Assembly: GCA_009741485.1 (NCBI GenBank)
Contig: CM019214.1
Coordinates: 50,990,863 to 51,054,862 of the forward strand
Length of the DNA stretch: 64,000 bases
From: Malurus cyaneus samueli
Taxonomy: Eukaryota > Chordata > Aves > Passeriformes > Maluridae
Reading direction: 5' to 3'
The notes below the pieces were generated by a model. The model was not told the origin of the DNA and did not search any database. It worked only from the letters and a program-made list of their open reading frames with translations. Below, in pieces: positions 12,262-23,923 of this stretch. A program made the translations under genes and the position numbers. How positions within the stretch are numbered: position 1 is the first letter of the stretch; each line of letters opens with the position of its first letter.

Positions 12262-12385
12262 AATTATATTAAAACAGCATAAATCAAGAGATATGCTCAC
12301 AAAGTATAGCTGAAGTCACATTATCTTTATTATACCCCTATAAATTTTCCTCATTACAGCCTGAAATAAGAAATTATATTAAAAC
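12262..12385 (+). repeat. 98-bp repeat copy A, flanked by 14-bp direct repeats
   Basis: The sequence from 12271 to 12368 is nearly identical to 14193-14291, with three substitutions and one 1-base indel. Copy A, unlike the other copy, is bracketed by an exact 14-bp direct repeat, aattatattaaaac, at 12262-12275 and 12372-12385. This is the pattern of a target-site duplication left by insertion of about 96 bp. The inserted piece has no poly-A tail, no CR1 text and no ORF. I do not recognise a family. The simplest reading is that copy A was inserted here as a copy of the downstream segment, or that both derive from an unnamed short interspersed element. Confidence 0.8.
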
Positions 12386-12666
12386 TAACTTAAAATTAAG
12401 TGGAGATTACTAGTCCTCACCTATATCAGTGACTGCAGGCAAATCTCTTTCACTTATCCTCAGGGAGTAAATTTGACAGAAGAATTGTCACACACACAAA
12501 TCCTTGCTGTGCAAAAGTGGATCCATCTTTTTATAGTACAAGATATCACTTGTGTATTTTTTAGATTTTATGTCATCAGCCTTACTCAGCAAAACGTATT
12601 TTGCAAAATGTGTTTCAACTTTGTGCTGAAGAAAGTGTTACCCACTCTTTGGTTTGTTCTGCTCAG

Positions 12667-12751
12667 CACCTCTGGCTCTCTCGTCTGTACCAGCGCTTGC
12701 ACAACTTTGCTGCTGCCAACTCAGGGAGGATCTGTCTTGCAGATGCTCATG
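12667..12751 (+). CDS. Exon-like patch of unknown function (doubtful)
   Basis: An 85-base segment follows a pyrimidine-rich stretch ending in an AG (12665-12666) and is followed by the good donor GGTGAGT (GT at 12752). Its composition is clearly less AT-rich than the flanks. The reading frame is open well beyond both ends (12601-12807). The conceptual peptide within the patch includes LWLSRLYQRLHNF and GRICLADAHG. I know no protein with this sequence. No neighbouring exon, start codon or poly-A signal was recognised, so it could equally be a decayed gene fragment, a non-coding RNA exon or chance. Confidence 0.15.
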
Positions 12752-12807
12752 GTGAGTTTGATACTTTGCTCAAGATCCTCTCAGCCTTCTTCAGCACTCA
12801 GAACTGA

Positions 12808-14192
12808 AGACTGTTCTTGATCAATCCTATCACTAATAACTTGTAAATTAGGCAAATTTTGAACAATCTCTTAGGCAGATGGTTCTGCTACAGTCCTTTG
12901 TAATTTTTCTTCTCATTTTTTTTTTGCATCTTAAGCTTTTACTTATTAAGTCCACATGTCTATCACATTTATGGCAATGATTGATTTTTTTACATAAAAT
13001 TCAGCAGATGAGGCTTGGTAGGAAAGAACTTTTGAATCTAAGAAATAAGAATTAAATGTGTCAAAATATAGACATTAACACTCTACAGCTGAAGACTGTG
13101 TGACAAAGTTATCTCTTCTGATAGGTCAGAGGTTACACCTTGTTCTTCATTAGAATAACTTTGTAATAGTTTTCCAGGTAAGAGTAGATGGATTATGAAA
13201 CACCTGTAGCTAGGGTCATCCTTGAGAAGAACTAATTCATAGAGGGCAAATAACCCTGTGCTGCAGTAGTCCCAAGCAGAGCAATTCTACTAATGTGATT
13301 TTTTTATGACCGTGTATTTTATTAAAGAAGAACTAAGGCGAATTAGAGTGCTTGCTAAAGTCACTTCAATATTTATGAAATATTAAAAATAATAGAGCTT
13401 AATTCCCTTAATCCCTCCCTTGGATCTCATTTCACCCTATCTACAAAGTCAATGAGCCCTCTGATCTCCAGACACCTTCCTCCCAAATACCTCTTATACT
13501 TTGGTTGATTTTAAGCATGATATAGATAGCAGTAGGTCTATTCACGTTCTTAAAGGTGGGAATATATTTTTAAAGGATTGAGGAGTTTTTCATAATGCTA
13601 TATTTATGAAAGGTCAGAAAAGTGTGTTTCTTTCAAGAATTCAGAAAATAAAATAAAGCAGACCTTTAATTATGACAGTGCCACTATCTCTAATTTATTT
13701 TCTTGTGTTTAAAAACAAACAGCAGTGTGATATGTAACAGCACACAATGTTGAACACTTCTAAAAATCTCCAAAAACAGAAAGCTAAGAATAAAGTAAAA
13801 TGATCATATAAATATCAGGAATTCATTATCTTTGCTTATTAGATCAACATTAATTTAACCTCAATTTTTCTCCTATGTAGGGTGATACAAATTAGTGCTT
13901 TTCTTTATTAGGGCACATTTTCATCTCATCACTTGCTGCCCTTAATGAAAGAACACTCCCCTCTAGCACACAGATTGAATCATTTTCAGTCACAGCATAA
14001 ATAAATGCCTAGGATATGTCAGCTGAAAATCTTAGTTATTTCCTAAAGGTGCAGGTGCTAGAAGTGGTGTAATGAAGTAGAGACAGCTGCAGCCACAGGC
14101 TCTGGCCAACTGGAATATGTCTTCAGAGTGACATTGAGCATAACAAGACCTCACCATGTTTGCTTCCAAGAATGTTATCACTGCGGTTTTAA
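12808..14192. other. Unannotated AT-rich sequence
   Basis: No gene or named repeat recognised in this stretch. Confidence 0.55.
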
Positions 14193-14291
14193 AAAACAGC
14201 ATAAATCAAGAGATATGCTCACAAAGTATAGCTTGAAGTCACATTATCTTTATTATACCTCTATATATTTTCCTCATTACAACCTGAAATA
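14193..14291 (+). repeat. 98-bp repeat copy B
   Basis: Partner of the element at 12271-12368, in the same orientation 1.92 kb away, with about 96% identity. It begins with the shared 'aaaacagcataaatc' and ends with 'ctgaaata'. No direct repeat is visible at its edges, so it looks like the resident or donor copy and the upstream one like the inserted copy. Its low AT-rich complexity alone does not explain near-identity over 98 bases. Confidence 0.8.
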
Positions 14292-17113
14292 TGTTGACAT
14301 AACCACTCATGTTCATCTGTAATGTAACTAATAATTACGTTGCCAGAAAGAAAAATGGGAACAAAAGGTATTGGAAGGCTGGAATTAATCAAACAACTGA
14401 CCCATCAAGTTATGACCAGCTAGATTTCACTGAAACTTTAAAACCTCAGGTACAGGTAAGTTTAAATAAGTCTTTCTAAAACTAACAGATGATAACAGAT
14501 GAGTCATTTCCATTTACAAACATTTTCTTGCAAAAAATGTCATGTTGAATGCTATTTTATTTTATGCCTGTGACAAAATAATTTATTTAGACTGCCACAT
14601 AGGAAAGTAAAAGATTAACACTGCAGATGTTGCGTACTCCATGTTCTGCACTCTTTTTCAGGGACTTCATGAAGGATATGGTTTTATTTTTATTTGAACA
14701 AATAAAACCAGTTTTTATCATCTATGATCACTTTAGCAAATAAAGCTGGCTGCAAAATAGCAATTATTTGAAAAATAAAATACCTTCACAAGAACCTGTC
14801 TTTAATATTTCTTCCAGCTGTATTGTAATTGCTGTCTATTATGAAATACTTCTGCAGTCACTATTTTGGACTCAGCCCTTTTGTGTGAGCATAGAGGATT
14901 GGATCCCAGAGGTGTTGAGTGTTCACCTTAACACTGTTGACTAAACTGAATGGTAAAAACCTCAAATGGTTAAAACAGGACTTTAAAAAGCACTTGATAT
15001 TTACCTAAATCTATTTGTCAAGGAAAAAATTTCTGGTTAACTATTAGCTTTCCACATTTTTTCTGGCAGATAAGAGATTGGTAAAATCCATTCAGAATTT
15101 TGACATCAATGAGGGATGGAGAGGAATGGAAATAAAGTCTTCCCAAATTAGTGTATATGTTTTCTAAAACAGAAGTGGAAATAGGGCAGAATCAAATTAA
15201 AACTCTTGAAACATCACTTCCAGAGTAGAACATACCATTCTACAAAAGTCTTTGAATCCAAAAGGAAATATGTTGTGATGTTGCACCAGAACAAATCCTT
15301 TTTGAAATACTGATTTTCAGCAAGATTTGTCGATATTTATGCATGTTAAAAAGCTGAGCTTCATTCATGATCAGAAAAAAAAATAAAATAAGTTTTAAAA
15401 GCTACATGTAGAATTTCTGCCTCTTACTGATATTCAGTGTTTAGGCACTGCCAACAATGACACTAAATAAATCCCTAAAGTACCAACAAGCTTTGGCCAA
15501 ACAACAGTGGCAACGAATAATGGTTCCCTAAAAATTTATAATCAATATTTTGGCCAGACAGATGTTAGAAAAGATTTAAAAGGAAGACCTTGCACTGAAG
15601 ATCCTCTTAAAGGTTCATAAATATCTCTTTTCAGCTGCTCAGGATTTTAGAATGCACCAACCTAATTTCACAGAACTAACAGATAAACAGTTACCTACTT
15701 CCAACATATATTTTTGAGAGATCAAGGAAATTGTTAAACCATCCTATCACAGGTTTTTGCTGCACAGTGAATCAGTTCCAGTCCAATATTTTTCCTCCCA
15801 CCCTTTCTAAGGTTACAGTAGCTTCCAGTAGCAAAATACTTTTTTAGATTATTAGTCCATATTACAATTCTCAGCAAATGAGTCCATTAATAATGTGATA
15901 GGAAACATTTAACAAAAATAAAAAATAAAAATAAATAGATTTAAAAAAAAAAAAAAAAAATAAAAAAATTAAACAAGCAACAAGCCATAAGCCTGGCTGA
16001 TTTAGCAATAAAGTGCTGCTAGATGTTATTAGGCTATAAACTCATTCCTATACCAGAAAATGTAAAGAAATGCTTGTCTCCTCTTTAACTGCATCTTAAC
16101 ACATCTTTTTCACCTACTTTTAAGGGCAAATTCCACATCTTTAAAGAATATCAGCTGATCTCCTTTAGATTCACCCTAGCCTGTGGTCCTGTTCTGAGAT
16201 TATTCTGTGTCTCTTTCCCTCTGGACTCAGCAGTTCCTGCATCCTGTTGGTGCAAATTCAAGGAGCAGAGGAATTTCCCATCTCCTTCTAAAAAGTATTT
16301 TCACTTTGACTTCTAAGTAAGTGCAATACGCAGCTGTCTTCAGTTCTTCTCTAGGATATCTTATCCAGAAGAATTATCCTACATCTCAAGGAAAAAATGG
16401 CAATTTATGTCAGTCACAGATCCAGACCTGTATTTTTGAAATTTTCATGGGCTAATAATAGAAAAAGAGCTATAAATTCTGTTTTAAAAACAATAAATGA
16501 TTAAACAGTCAGGACCAAATTATTGGAATTTCCCTGGAGACTGCTGATTGGCTGGAAGGAGTTGAAGGCCTGATTTAGTTTAGTACACTTTTTTGGGGGC
16601 TGTTTTTCTTTCTCATTCTATATGTATATTTTCATAATAAGCTAATCATCATACAGTACATCTGGATTTTTGAGGGAATTAATTCTCAGTGCATTAGCAG
16701 AGAGAATCAATCATATATTTGTTAAAATCTGAGGCCTAGGAAGTAGGAGTTAAAAAAGCCCTACATATTGCAATTTTCATTGCATGTACACATAAAGTCA
16801 CACCACAAAACAATGCAATAAACATCATAATCAGAAAAAACAAACTCATTTATTTGTGCCTATCTGAGGATCAGAATTATGTCACTAGATTTGGTTTTGC
16901 CTCCTTGGAGAAACAGGAAATGTATATTCCTGTGCACATTTCATTTTCTAAAATAATCATTCCAAATGAAGAGAGCTGACAGCTGGTCCTTGCAGTAGGT
17001 GCAGCAGCAGCCAGAGGTTAATGCTGAAATTTTTGTTAAATGTCTGCATGTTTGCATATTATATTCAGGGCATCTATTAGGCAGCACTTGGTAAAGAGAT
17101 TTGACTGGTATAT
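14292..17113. other. Unannotated sequence
   Basis: No gene or named repeat recognised. An A-rich tract occurs at 15912-15974 (listed separately). The rest is AT-rich with short random ORFs. Confidence 0.55.
15912..15974 (+). repeat. A-rich simple repeat
   Basis: AAAAAT-type units merging into a run of A, with few other bases. No gene-like sequence was recognised on its upstream side. Confidence 0.85.
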
Positions 17114-17161
17114 GTCAATTGCTTTGAATTTTTTATTGTCAACTGCTTTGAATTTTTTATT
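17114..17161 (+). repeat. 24-bp tandem duplication, two copies
   Basis: The 24-base unit at 17114-17137 is repeated directly at 17138-17161 with a single T-to-C change (gtcaattg versus gtcaactg). It is a small local duplication of the type produced by replication slippage. Confidence 0.85.
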
Positions 17162-17267
17162 GTTTTGTTTTTTAAAAAACTGTGAGAAAAAAAAAACAAC
17201 CTGCCAATTAGAGAGCTGGGAATTTAAAGAACTCATCAGCACACTGTTTAGGCATAAATCTGCCTCA

Positions 17268-17432
17268 TAAAGCCTATGGTGACAGGCAACCAAGCCCACA
17301 GATGTCAGGGTCTCCGGGTCAAAAGAGGGCGGTGGCTGCCCCATGCAGTGGGTCACCAGGCTCCTAAAGCCAGAGAGACCCCTAAGGCCCATCCCTGCCA
17401 TTCCAAAACCCCCCGCCAAGACATCAGGCTGT
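17268..17432. other. GC-rich island of unknown origin
   Basis: About 165 bases with much higher GC content than the surrounding AT-rich DNA, including several CpG (for example 'ggtctccgggtc' and 'gagggcggtgg') and a C run near 17410. A reverse-strand frame is open across the patch (part of 17036-17419) and reads MAGGFGMAGMGLRGL at its start, but the peptide resembles nothing I know. Sharp composition edges suggest inserted DNA, for example a piece of an LTR element, or an isolated regulatory GC patch. Neither can be shown from this sequence alone. Confidence 0.4.
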
Positions 17433-18557
17433 TGATCCTATAGCTTGAAAAATAACTTGAGACATTTCTTGCAGTAGACACATCCCAGGAAATCAGGGGT
17501 CCTTATAGCTAAAAAACTCATCAACCTGTCTCAGATGGTCCATGTGCCTTATTTTAATGGATGAGGGGATAAGAATTTTTTTTTTTTTTATATCAGCTTC
17601 TCTGGGTAAGTAACATTTTATCCAGGTGCAGAATCCCATAAAGTTTCATTGCACATGTTAGATAAACACATGTAAAATGGACAGAACAATGTCAACTGAT
17701 AGTTCATCATTCTAGTAATAAACACACACATAAGCATGAGCAATTTTTCATCAGAGTAATTCTTCCTTCTACAAAGATGCTTGTGCTTAGTAGATAACTT
17801 TGATATGGTCACGCTCATAAACATACATGTGGAATATGCTGCACTCAATTTATTCTTTTTAAATCTGACAAACATCAGTCTTCGCATATCTGACCTCCAA
17901 TTAAAAGAGTACATTTATTTTATTCATTCAAATAATGTCTTTTCATAAACTCCTCGGCTAGTTTTTCTTTGCTCTTCACTGAATTTCCATATGGAAACCC
18001 CCTTTTAGGAAGCCAAAACTCAAAGCAGTCCTAAAGGAAACAATGTGGGTGAGTAATCTGCCCTTGAGCTACATTGGTTGTAACACTTCTCCTGCTTGGA
18101 AAAAATTCATTTCCTCTTCTGATTGCCACTTTATCCAGCTATTTTGTGTCACATTCTTAGCATTCTTGTATGGTATGTGCTGTTATATGCATTTGAATTG
18201 CTGTTAAATATTATAAGCCTTTGAAAGAAAATGTGCTGTAGAAAAAGGTGATCAAATCTGTGTGTGTGTGTGTGCGTGCTCACAATTGTATCTGAGTTCT
18301 TCCTTTGAAGAGAACTGGAGTGTGTGTGCATGACCACATGCATGTAACAACTAGAAGGATTTTCATCATAAATTACACCTCTAAATTCAGAGATGCCTGG
18401 AGGACAACAGGAATTAGATTAAATAGATGAAAAGAATAAAGGAAAACAACATAGAAAAAAAGAACTTTTTGTAATCCTCTCTCGCTCATTTTCTATTTAT
18501 TATAGCTGTAATTACTTCCCTGATGATAAAAAGAAGACATGCAGGAGAATAAAAAGC
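17433..18557. other. Unannotated sequence with a short (GT)n
   Basis: No gene recognised. A weak CR1-like phrase occurs at about 17495-17550 but is too short to call. A TG dinucleotide run lies at 18259-18278. Confidence 0.5.
18259..18278 (+). repeat. (TG)n microsatellite
   Basis: About nine TG units interrupted by one CG. The neighbouring sequence again contains TG-rich words near 18320. Confidence 0.85.
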
Positions 18558-18854
18558 ATGCCCACAGCAGGAGAAGAGGATCTTGATGTAAACTCAGTTA
18601 TGATGAGCATCTCTGTGGAGCCGTGTGAGCCAAGGGGGGACACCAGGCAAGTTGCTCTAGCTGCACTGCTGAGCACTGCCTCCTGCCCTGCACTGATTCA
18701 GACCTCTCTGGAGGAGCTGGAGAAGTCCAAATCAGTGTCACAATATAATCTACAAACAACCATCAGAACTCGAACTTGTTCTCTCCTTTATTTCTTAGCA
18801 GCACAGATACACCAGGGTGGCTCAAGCAACAACAAATTCCTTACACAAGTGTGA
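18558..18854 (+). CDS. 98-codon ORF, hypothetical (doubtful)
   Basis: This open frame runs for 98 codons and its first 75 codons lie in a patch of more balanced composition, with an acidic start (AGEEDLDV) and a mid-part LEELEKSKSV that would form a short charged helix. No known domain, signal peptide or membrane segment is visible. The base before the start and the lack of a neighbouring exon give no support. It could be a decayed gene or mobile-element fragment, or a chance ORF in a composition patch. Confidence 0.12.
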   Translation: MPTAGEEDLDVNSVMMSISVEPCEPRGDTRQVALAALLSTASCPALIQTSLEELEKSKSVSQYNLQTTIRTRTCSLLYFLAAQIHQGGSSNNKFLTQV

Positions 18855-19257
18855 AAAGGATGGTAGGGAAGATGAAAACAGTCCTTGGATGAATGGGAAG
18901 AGTAACATTTTTATTGTGAACAAACTGCAGAGTCACAAATATGAACCAGCTATTCAGAGAGCACTTGGATAGTGGAAGACATCAAAGAATGGAAATAAAT
19001 GTAGCAACACCAGAAGCCAAAATCAAAAAGAGGCCTAGAATGAGTGACAAGTGGTGTAAACTTCCCAGAGAAAGCGTTTCTGAATTTTGAAAGGAAAGTA
19101 GGCTTGAGAATTTTAATGGTGAGGTGCATCACCCACCAAAAATAAAAATCACATCTAATAAAAATTTTACAAGCAGAAGCAACCATGAGGTATGTTAACA
19201 CCTTCCAAAGCACTGTTTTCAGAGAAAGCTTAATCATAAAAATATTTTTGCTCAGTG

Positions 19258-19290
19258 GGTCTTTTTTTTTGTTTTGTTTTGTTTTTTTGG
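19258..19290 (-). repeat. T-rich (GTTTT)n tract
   Basis: A T run followed by GTTTT units and another T run; on the minus strand this is poly-A with AAAAC units. Confidence 0.85.
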
Positions 19291-19412
19291 CTAGGGTATG
19301 GCTAAAAGTAAAATCAGAGTCTGTAGAATGATAAATAAATGTGTTTTTTTTTGAGAGAATGCAAAAGTTACACTAATTGTAAAAACTTAGCAGAATTTAA
19401 TGAGACCTTAAA

Positions 19413-19477
19413 TTTGTTTGTTTTTTTTGTTTTTTTTTTTTTTTTTTTGTTTTGGTTTTTTTTTTTTTTTTTTTTTT
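19413..19477 (-). repeat. T-rich simple repeat
   Basis: About 65 bases of T with a few G. On the minus strand it is poly-A with AAAC interruptions, like the tracts at 2.8 and 24.9 kb. Tract length is likely to be imprecise in the assembly. Confidence 0.9.
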
Positions 19478-21712
19478 CCAAATAGTTCACTCATTTTGTT
19501 AGAATCCAGCTTTTGGCAGTTTTTATGCAGGTACTCTTAGTAATGTTCCTCTAATCTGCCAACTATTTGTATGCCCTTAAAAGTAAGAATACCTTCTGGC
19601 CTTCCTGTAACTAACCCTGGTTTCTACCAGCTGTATTTGATTCTTCTTTCTAGTCCATCCTTAACAATGCTTATGTATAAGATGCCCATATATAATTTTA
19701 AGAACATTGGGGTGTTTAGGTATTAATTTTACTTCAAAAAGTGGGACATTACTGAATAAATTCTTCTCATTAGACTATATTGTCATTATTCTTTTTATTC
19801 TACCACCATGACAAAAACCACCTCTGACAAGCACAAGTTTTCTTGTAAGTTGTCGACAGTATTTTCAGTGGGGAATAACACTGGCAGTTTATCCATACAG
19901 TGTTTTTGTACAATTGAAAGATATTCATTTTTCTACCCCTCTTCCAAATTTCAGGGGTCATTTGTGTCACAAAGTTGGATTTTTCTCCATATTCTCTTTA
20001 TTTATCCACTACTTTTGGGTTGAATCTCTACTTTGGTGGGAGTGTTTGCTGGCTGCTTTAATGTTTGCACATTTTTTGCTGGAGAGGAACAGCCCTTTTC
20101 TTCTTGTGAGTGGTTTCCCTTTGCAGCTGCTGTTTGCTGGTGGTCTCTGTTCTTGCTTCTCCCTCATTTGCTTCTGGTTTCTGGATCTCTCCGAGCAAAG
20201 TGGGGGAAAAATTAAATTCTTACCCTTTTTTTGGAGGGGAATTATCTTTTCTGTTTGCTTTTATTCTTTTAGTCACTTTCAAATTGGGTACCTTACAGAT
20301 GAGTGAGAAGGATCACTAACTTATGTGCATCACATAGCCTTTCAACACACGGCTTTGGGGACTTTTTTTGCAATTTTTTGCAAAAACTGTTAGCAATTAG
20401 ATATAATCTGATGTATTCCAAAACCAAAAATAATTATTTAGGAATACACTTTTATGAGCAGTGGATCCAGACAAAATAAGGAAGTCAGATCCAAATTTGG
20501 GGTATGGTTTAGAACTTGGCTTGGAGGCAGAATTAAGGTTAGGTTACAAGATTGTCTTCATACATAACAGTGGCAAGCTCACATACAATTTCTTCCCTCT
20601 TGAAGCACAATCTGATAAAAACAGAATTTGGTTATATCCAAATTGGAGCTATAAAAGGCCCATTCTAATTCTGCATTTGACCCAGGCTCAAAGCCACAGT
20701 GGGGGTTAGAACACAGTGTTCACAGCTGATCCTTTCTCTCTGATATTGGAAATACTTGGATAAGAAGTTCTGCACTTGGCTCATCTCTACCCAGAAATGA
20801 TGGTGAACTTTGCCAGGGGTAAGGCAAGTCTCTCCTCAGCCCACTTCAATTCAAGCAGAGCATACCCAGTAAATTAAAACCACTAAGCAACAGGAAATAC
20901 TTTTAAGTGAGGAAATAATAGCCTTGGAAACATCTTACGCTGGATCTTCAGCTGTCAGAAAGCAACATTTTGCCATCTGTGTCATCATTCACAGAAAATG
21001 CAAATGCAGTTTTACCACCACCCGAATCTATGGTCAAAATTTTGTCACATCAAAATTTCAGGCTCAAAGACCATTGCAAATTGCAGCCTCTGACTGAAAT
21101 GTGGATGCAGAAACCCACTTTGCAAGAGTGAGGTGGCAAAAGAATTTCTAAGGAATCTTTTTTTATATGGATACCAAACAAATCCTAACATTTATGTTTA
21201 TCTTTTTTAGTGAAGAGTTTTTAACTTCTACATTATAAACTATTAAACCTTGTAAATTTACTTTCAATGAAAGAGATTTTTTTTCTTATCTATTGAAGTT
21301 ATAACTGTCCTGATATTTATTTTAAGCAGTTAAGGAAAATCCTGTGTTGCAGGAGAATATTCTATGACTAAAGTACTAAGTCCAGTTTCTGGTTCTGCCT
21401 GAGATTTACTTTCTTCATAACTTATAGCAAAATAAAAATTACTAGTTTCTCTGTTGCTGAAAGTCAATCTTTTTGTTCACCTTAAGTGTTTTTTATGTAC
21501 TTTAAAATTCCACTCAGATACATGTTTTCTAGGATTAGCAAATATTTTCAGTGAGTACTTTTTGAGGTAGCTGGAGTCTGAAATGGAATTTCTTCTTAAA
21601 CCCAGGAGTTTCCTGCAGTGCAACCACATTCTTTGACTGAGGCTTGGAATAAGGCTGAAATTTCTACATATGAAAGAATTTTGGTCTTGGTCTACCAGAT
21701 ACTGAGGAAATA

Positions 21713-22225
21713 TTGTATTCCATGGGATACTCAGGATCTTCCACAGACTTTGACAAAGTTGGACAGTCCCCACTGTGTTTTCCCATCTGCACTGCCTTAT
21801 TGAAACCAGCTCAGACCTCCCACTATGGGCTCTTCACCTCTACTGAACTTCCCAGTGGCAGACAGTCTCCATTTCCTTTCATGAGAACTACACCCATCTT
21901 CCATGTGCAAAGTGTCCACCCACTTCCCATTTTTCTTTCCTGTCCTGTTCTTCTGAATTCAGATGACTCACCCAAACTGGCTCTCCATCTCCATTTTCCA
22001 GCTTATCCTGGCTTCATTGGTTCTTGGATCAATATGCTTGGAGAGGTGCAGTCTCCCTTTGAGTCATCATTTCATTTCAGTTCATTGCTTATGGATGAAC
22101 AGCTTTTCTTTCTGTATCCCTCTTCTCAGAAACACAACCTGACATTTCCTCCATTCACCATTTTGTTTTTTTGCCTCCAATTCTTCCTCTCTTGTACTGG
22201 CCTCACACTCCCATTACAGAACTGA
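21713..22225 (+). other. 170-codon ORF in pyrimidine-rich sequence, probably chance
   Basis: This is the longest plus-strand ORF outside CR1. The strand is strongly enriched in C and T (for example 'ttttctttcctgtcctg'), which removes stop codons and yields a peptide rich in S, F, P and L. I see no signal peptide, conserved motif, splice structure or Kozak support. A low-complexity coding exon cannot be excluded, but composition alone explains the open frame. Confidence 0.4.
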
Positions 22226-23923
22226 GTAGCTCTTGTCCCAGCTGTGTATGAGAAAAACTGATTTTCCCTCCACGCTACGTCAGCAGAGGAAAGAAATCTT
22301 TTTCCTATCATTTCAAGCATATGCCACTCTTCATGAAAATTTAGGAAACTCTTGTTCATCCCCGGGGGAATGACAGACATCTTTAAAATATAAAAATCAC
22401 CAAGCTAAAATTAATATAGCTCTAATTTAGGCATCTAAATTTAGTAAGTTAGTTCTCTGACATATTCACTATAAACTCCCATCTCAGCCTAAAACAGATT
22501 ATCATTTTTCCCAGTGACTGGTCCTCATTAGCAATCACGAGGCTATAGCAATGCTGCATAGAGAAGATCATAATTTTCAAATTACTGTGCTTATTTAAAA
22601 ATTGGTGGTGTGAGTGGTGTAAGGGAAGAGAAGTTAATCAGACTTGAAAGAACAAATGTTTACCCCTATGTTATTATTAGAAATCAATGAAGGTGGGTTT
22701 GCTGTTTTGTTGGGAGTTTTTTTCACTCCATGAAAATTATCTTAGAATTTTTACTTCACATGTTGAAACTAGAAAAGGAAGAGTCATCTAAGAGCAGGCA
22801 TTTCTGGTGGTAATTCAGAAACAAACGGAGTAGCAAGTAGTGATAGCAGATCTGTCTAGGAAATATTTGTTGTTGCATAACATATTAAGCTGTAACTCAG
22901 AAAGGAAAGGTGGAAACATTAACTTGACTTTAGTGACTACCTCTAGCTAACGAATTCCCCAATATTTAAGGACAGCAGGACAATTATTATAATGAGCTGT
23001 CAACAAAAGTTCTAAACAAGAAAATAAATTTGGACAGCACTTTATATTCAAAAAATGAATCATTGGATCACCAAAAAAAATTTTAGTTCCGTGTGGGAGA
23101 CCATACATATGTGAGGGCACACAAAGTACATGATCTTTAGAGACTTCCAATGTATAATACATCTTTCTTTATTTAAGATTGAATTTCAACACAATTAATT
23201 TCATTTGGTGTTACTACAACCATGTTAGCATCCACAAAATTAATCACTACTGAAATGTTTATAATCCTGATACTAAACTTTGCCATCCACTTGAGTTTTC
23301 AGGGGCTTGATCCTGAAATCTTCATCACAAATTACTGCTGGGATTATCTACTTTGATTAATGTATTTCTGAAGACTCAGAAGAAGATTGTGTTGGTTTTA
23401 CCTACCGGGATAATTTTGTGCAATCATATTGTTTTGACAAATCATATTTTACATTTTAATGTCTATGGGTTAGTTTTAAAATAGAAATATATTTTAAAAT
23501 GCAAAAACATTGTTTTCTGCTCCAGCTCCTGCTTCTCACTTTGTTAAAAAATGTGTTAACTAATCACTGTTTATCACTTTGTGTAATATCCAGACAGTCA
23601 AATCTGTTGAGATGAAATTATCACCCCAGCCCTTCACAATAATTAATTCGTATAGATTCACCTGTATTGCAAATAACAGGCTTGTAGACAGGAGGGAGAA
23701 AGAAAAGCACAAGTTTTTGCTGATTCTGGGTGGTCTCTTTACCCATGTTAGATTAAATATGTTTTTTTTCACAACAGGTGACTTTTTAATTGTTTTCTTA
23801 GGGCAACTCATTTATTCTAGGGGTTTTTGTTTGGCTTGTGTTAATTTTCTAACTTATTGACTGTGTGACAGCATGCTGAGTACAGGTGGCAAAAGGCAAG
23901 ATGGAGAATGAGGATAATACTTC
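22226..23923. other. Unannotated AT-rich sequence
   Basis: No gene or named repeat recognised. A CRE-like word (tacgtcag) occurs at about 22277, but a single site without context is not evidence of a promoter. Confidence 0.5.

Larger units (their letters stand above)
18855..21712. other. Unannotated sequence with T-rich tracts
   Basis: No gene recognised. T-rich tracts are listed separately. Overlapping plus-strand ORFs at 19808-20319, one of 130 codons, are rich in F, L and S because the strand is T-rich; they have no domain pattern. Confidence 0.5.

Noticed and set aside
17495..17550. CR1-like phrase (ggtccttatagctaaaaaac)
   Set aside because: Only about 50 bases match loosely, without the usual neighbours; too short to call an element.
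19808..20319. Cluster of overlapping plus-strand ORFs rich in F, L and S that could look like membrane segments
   Set aside because: The strand is T-rich, which creates hydrophobic codons and removes stops; no conserved motif or start context.
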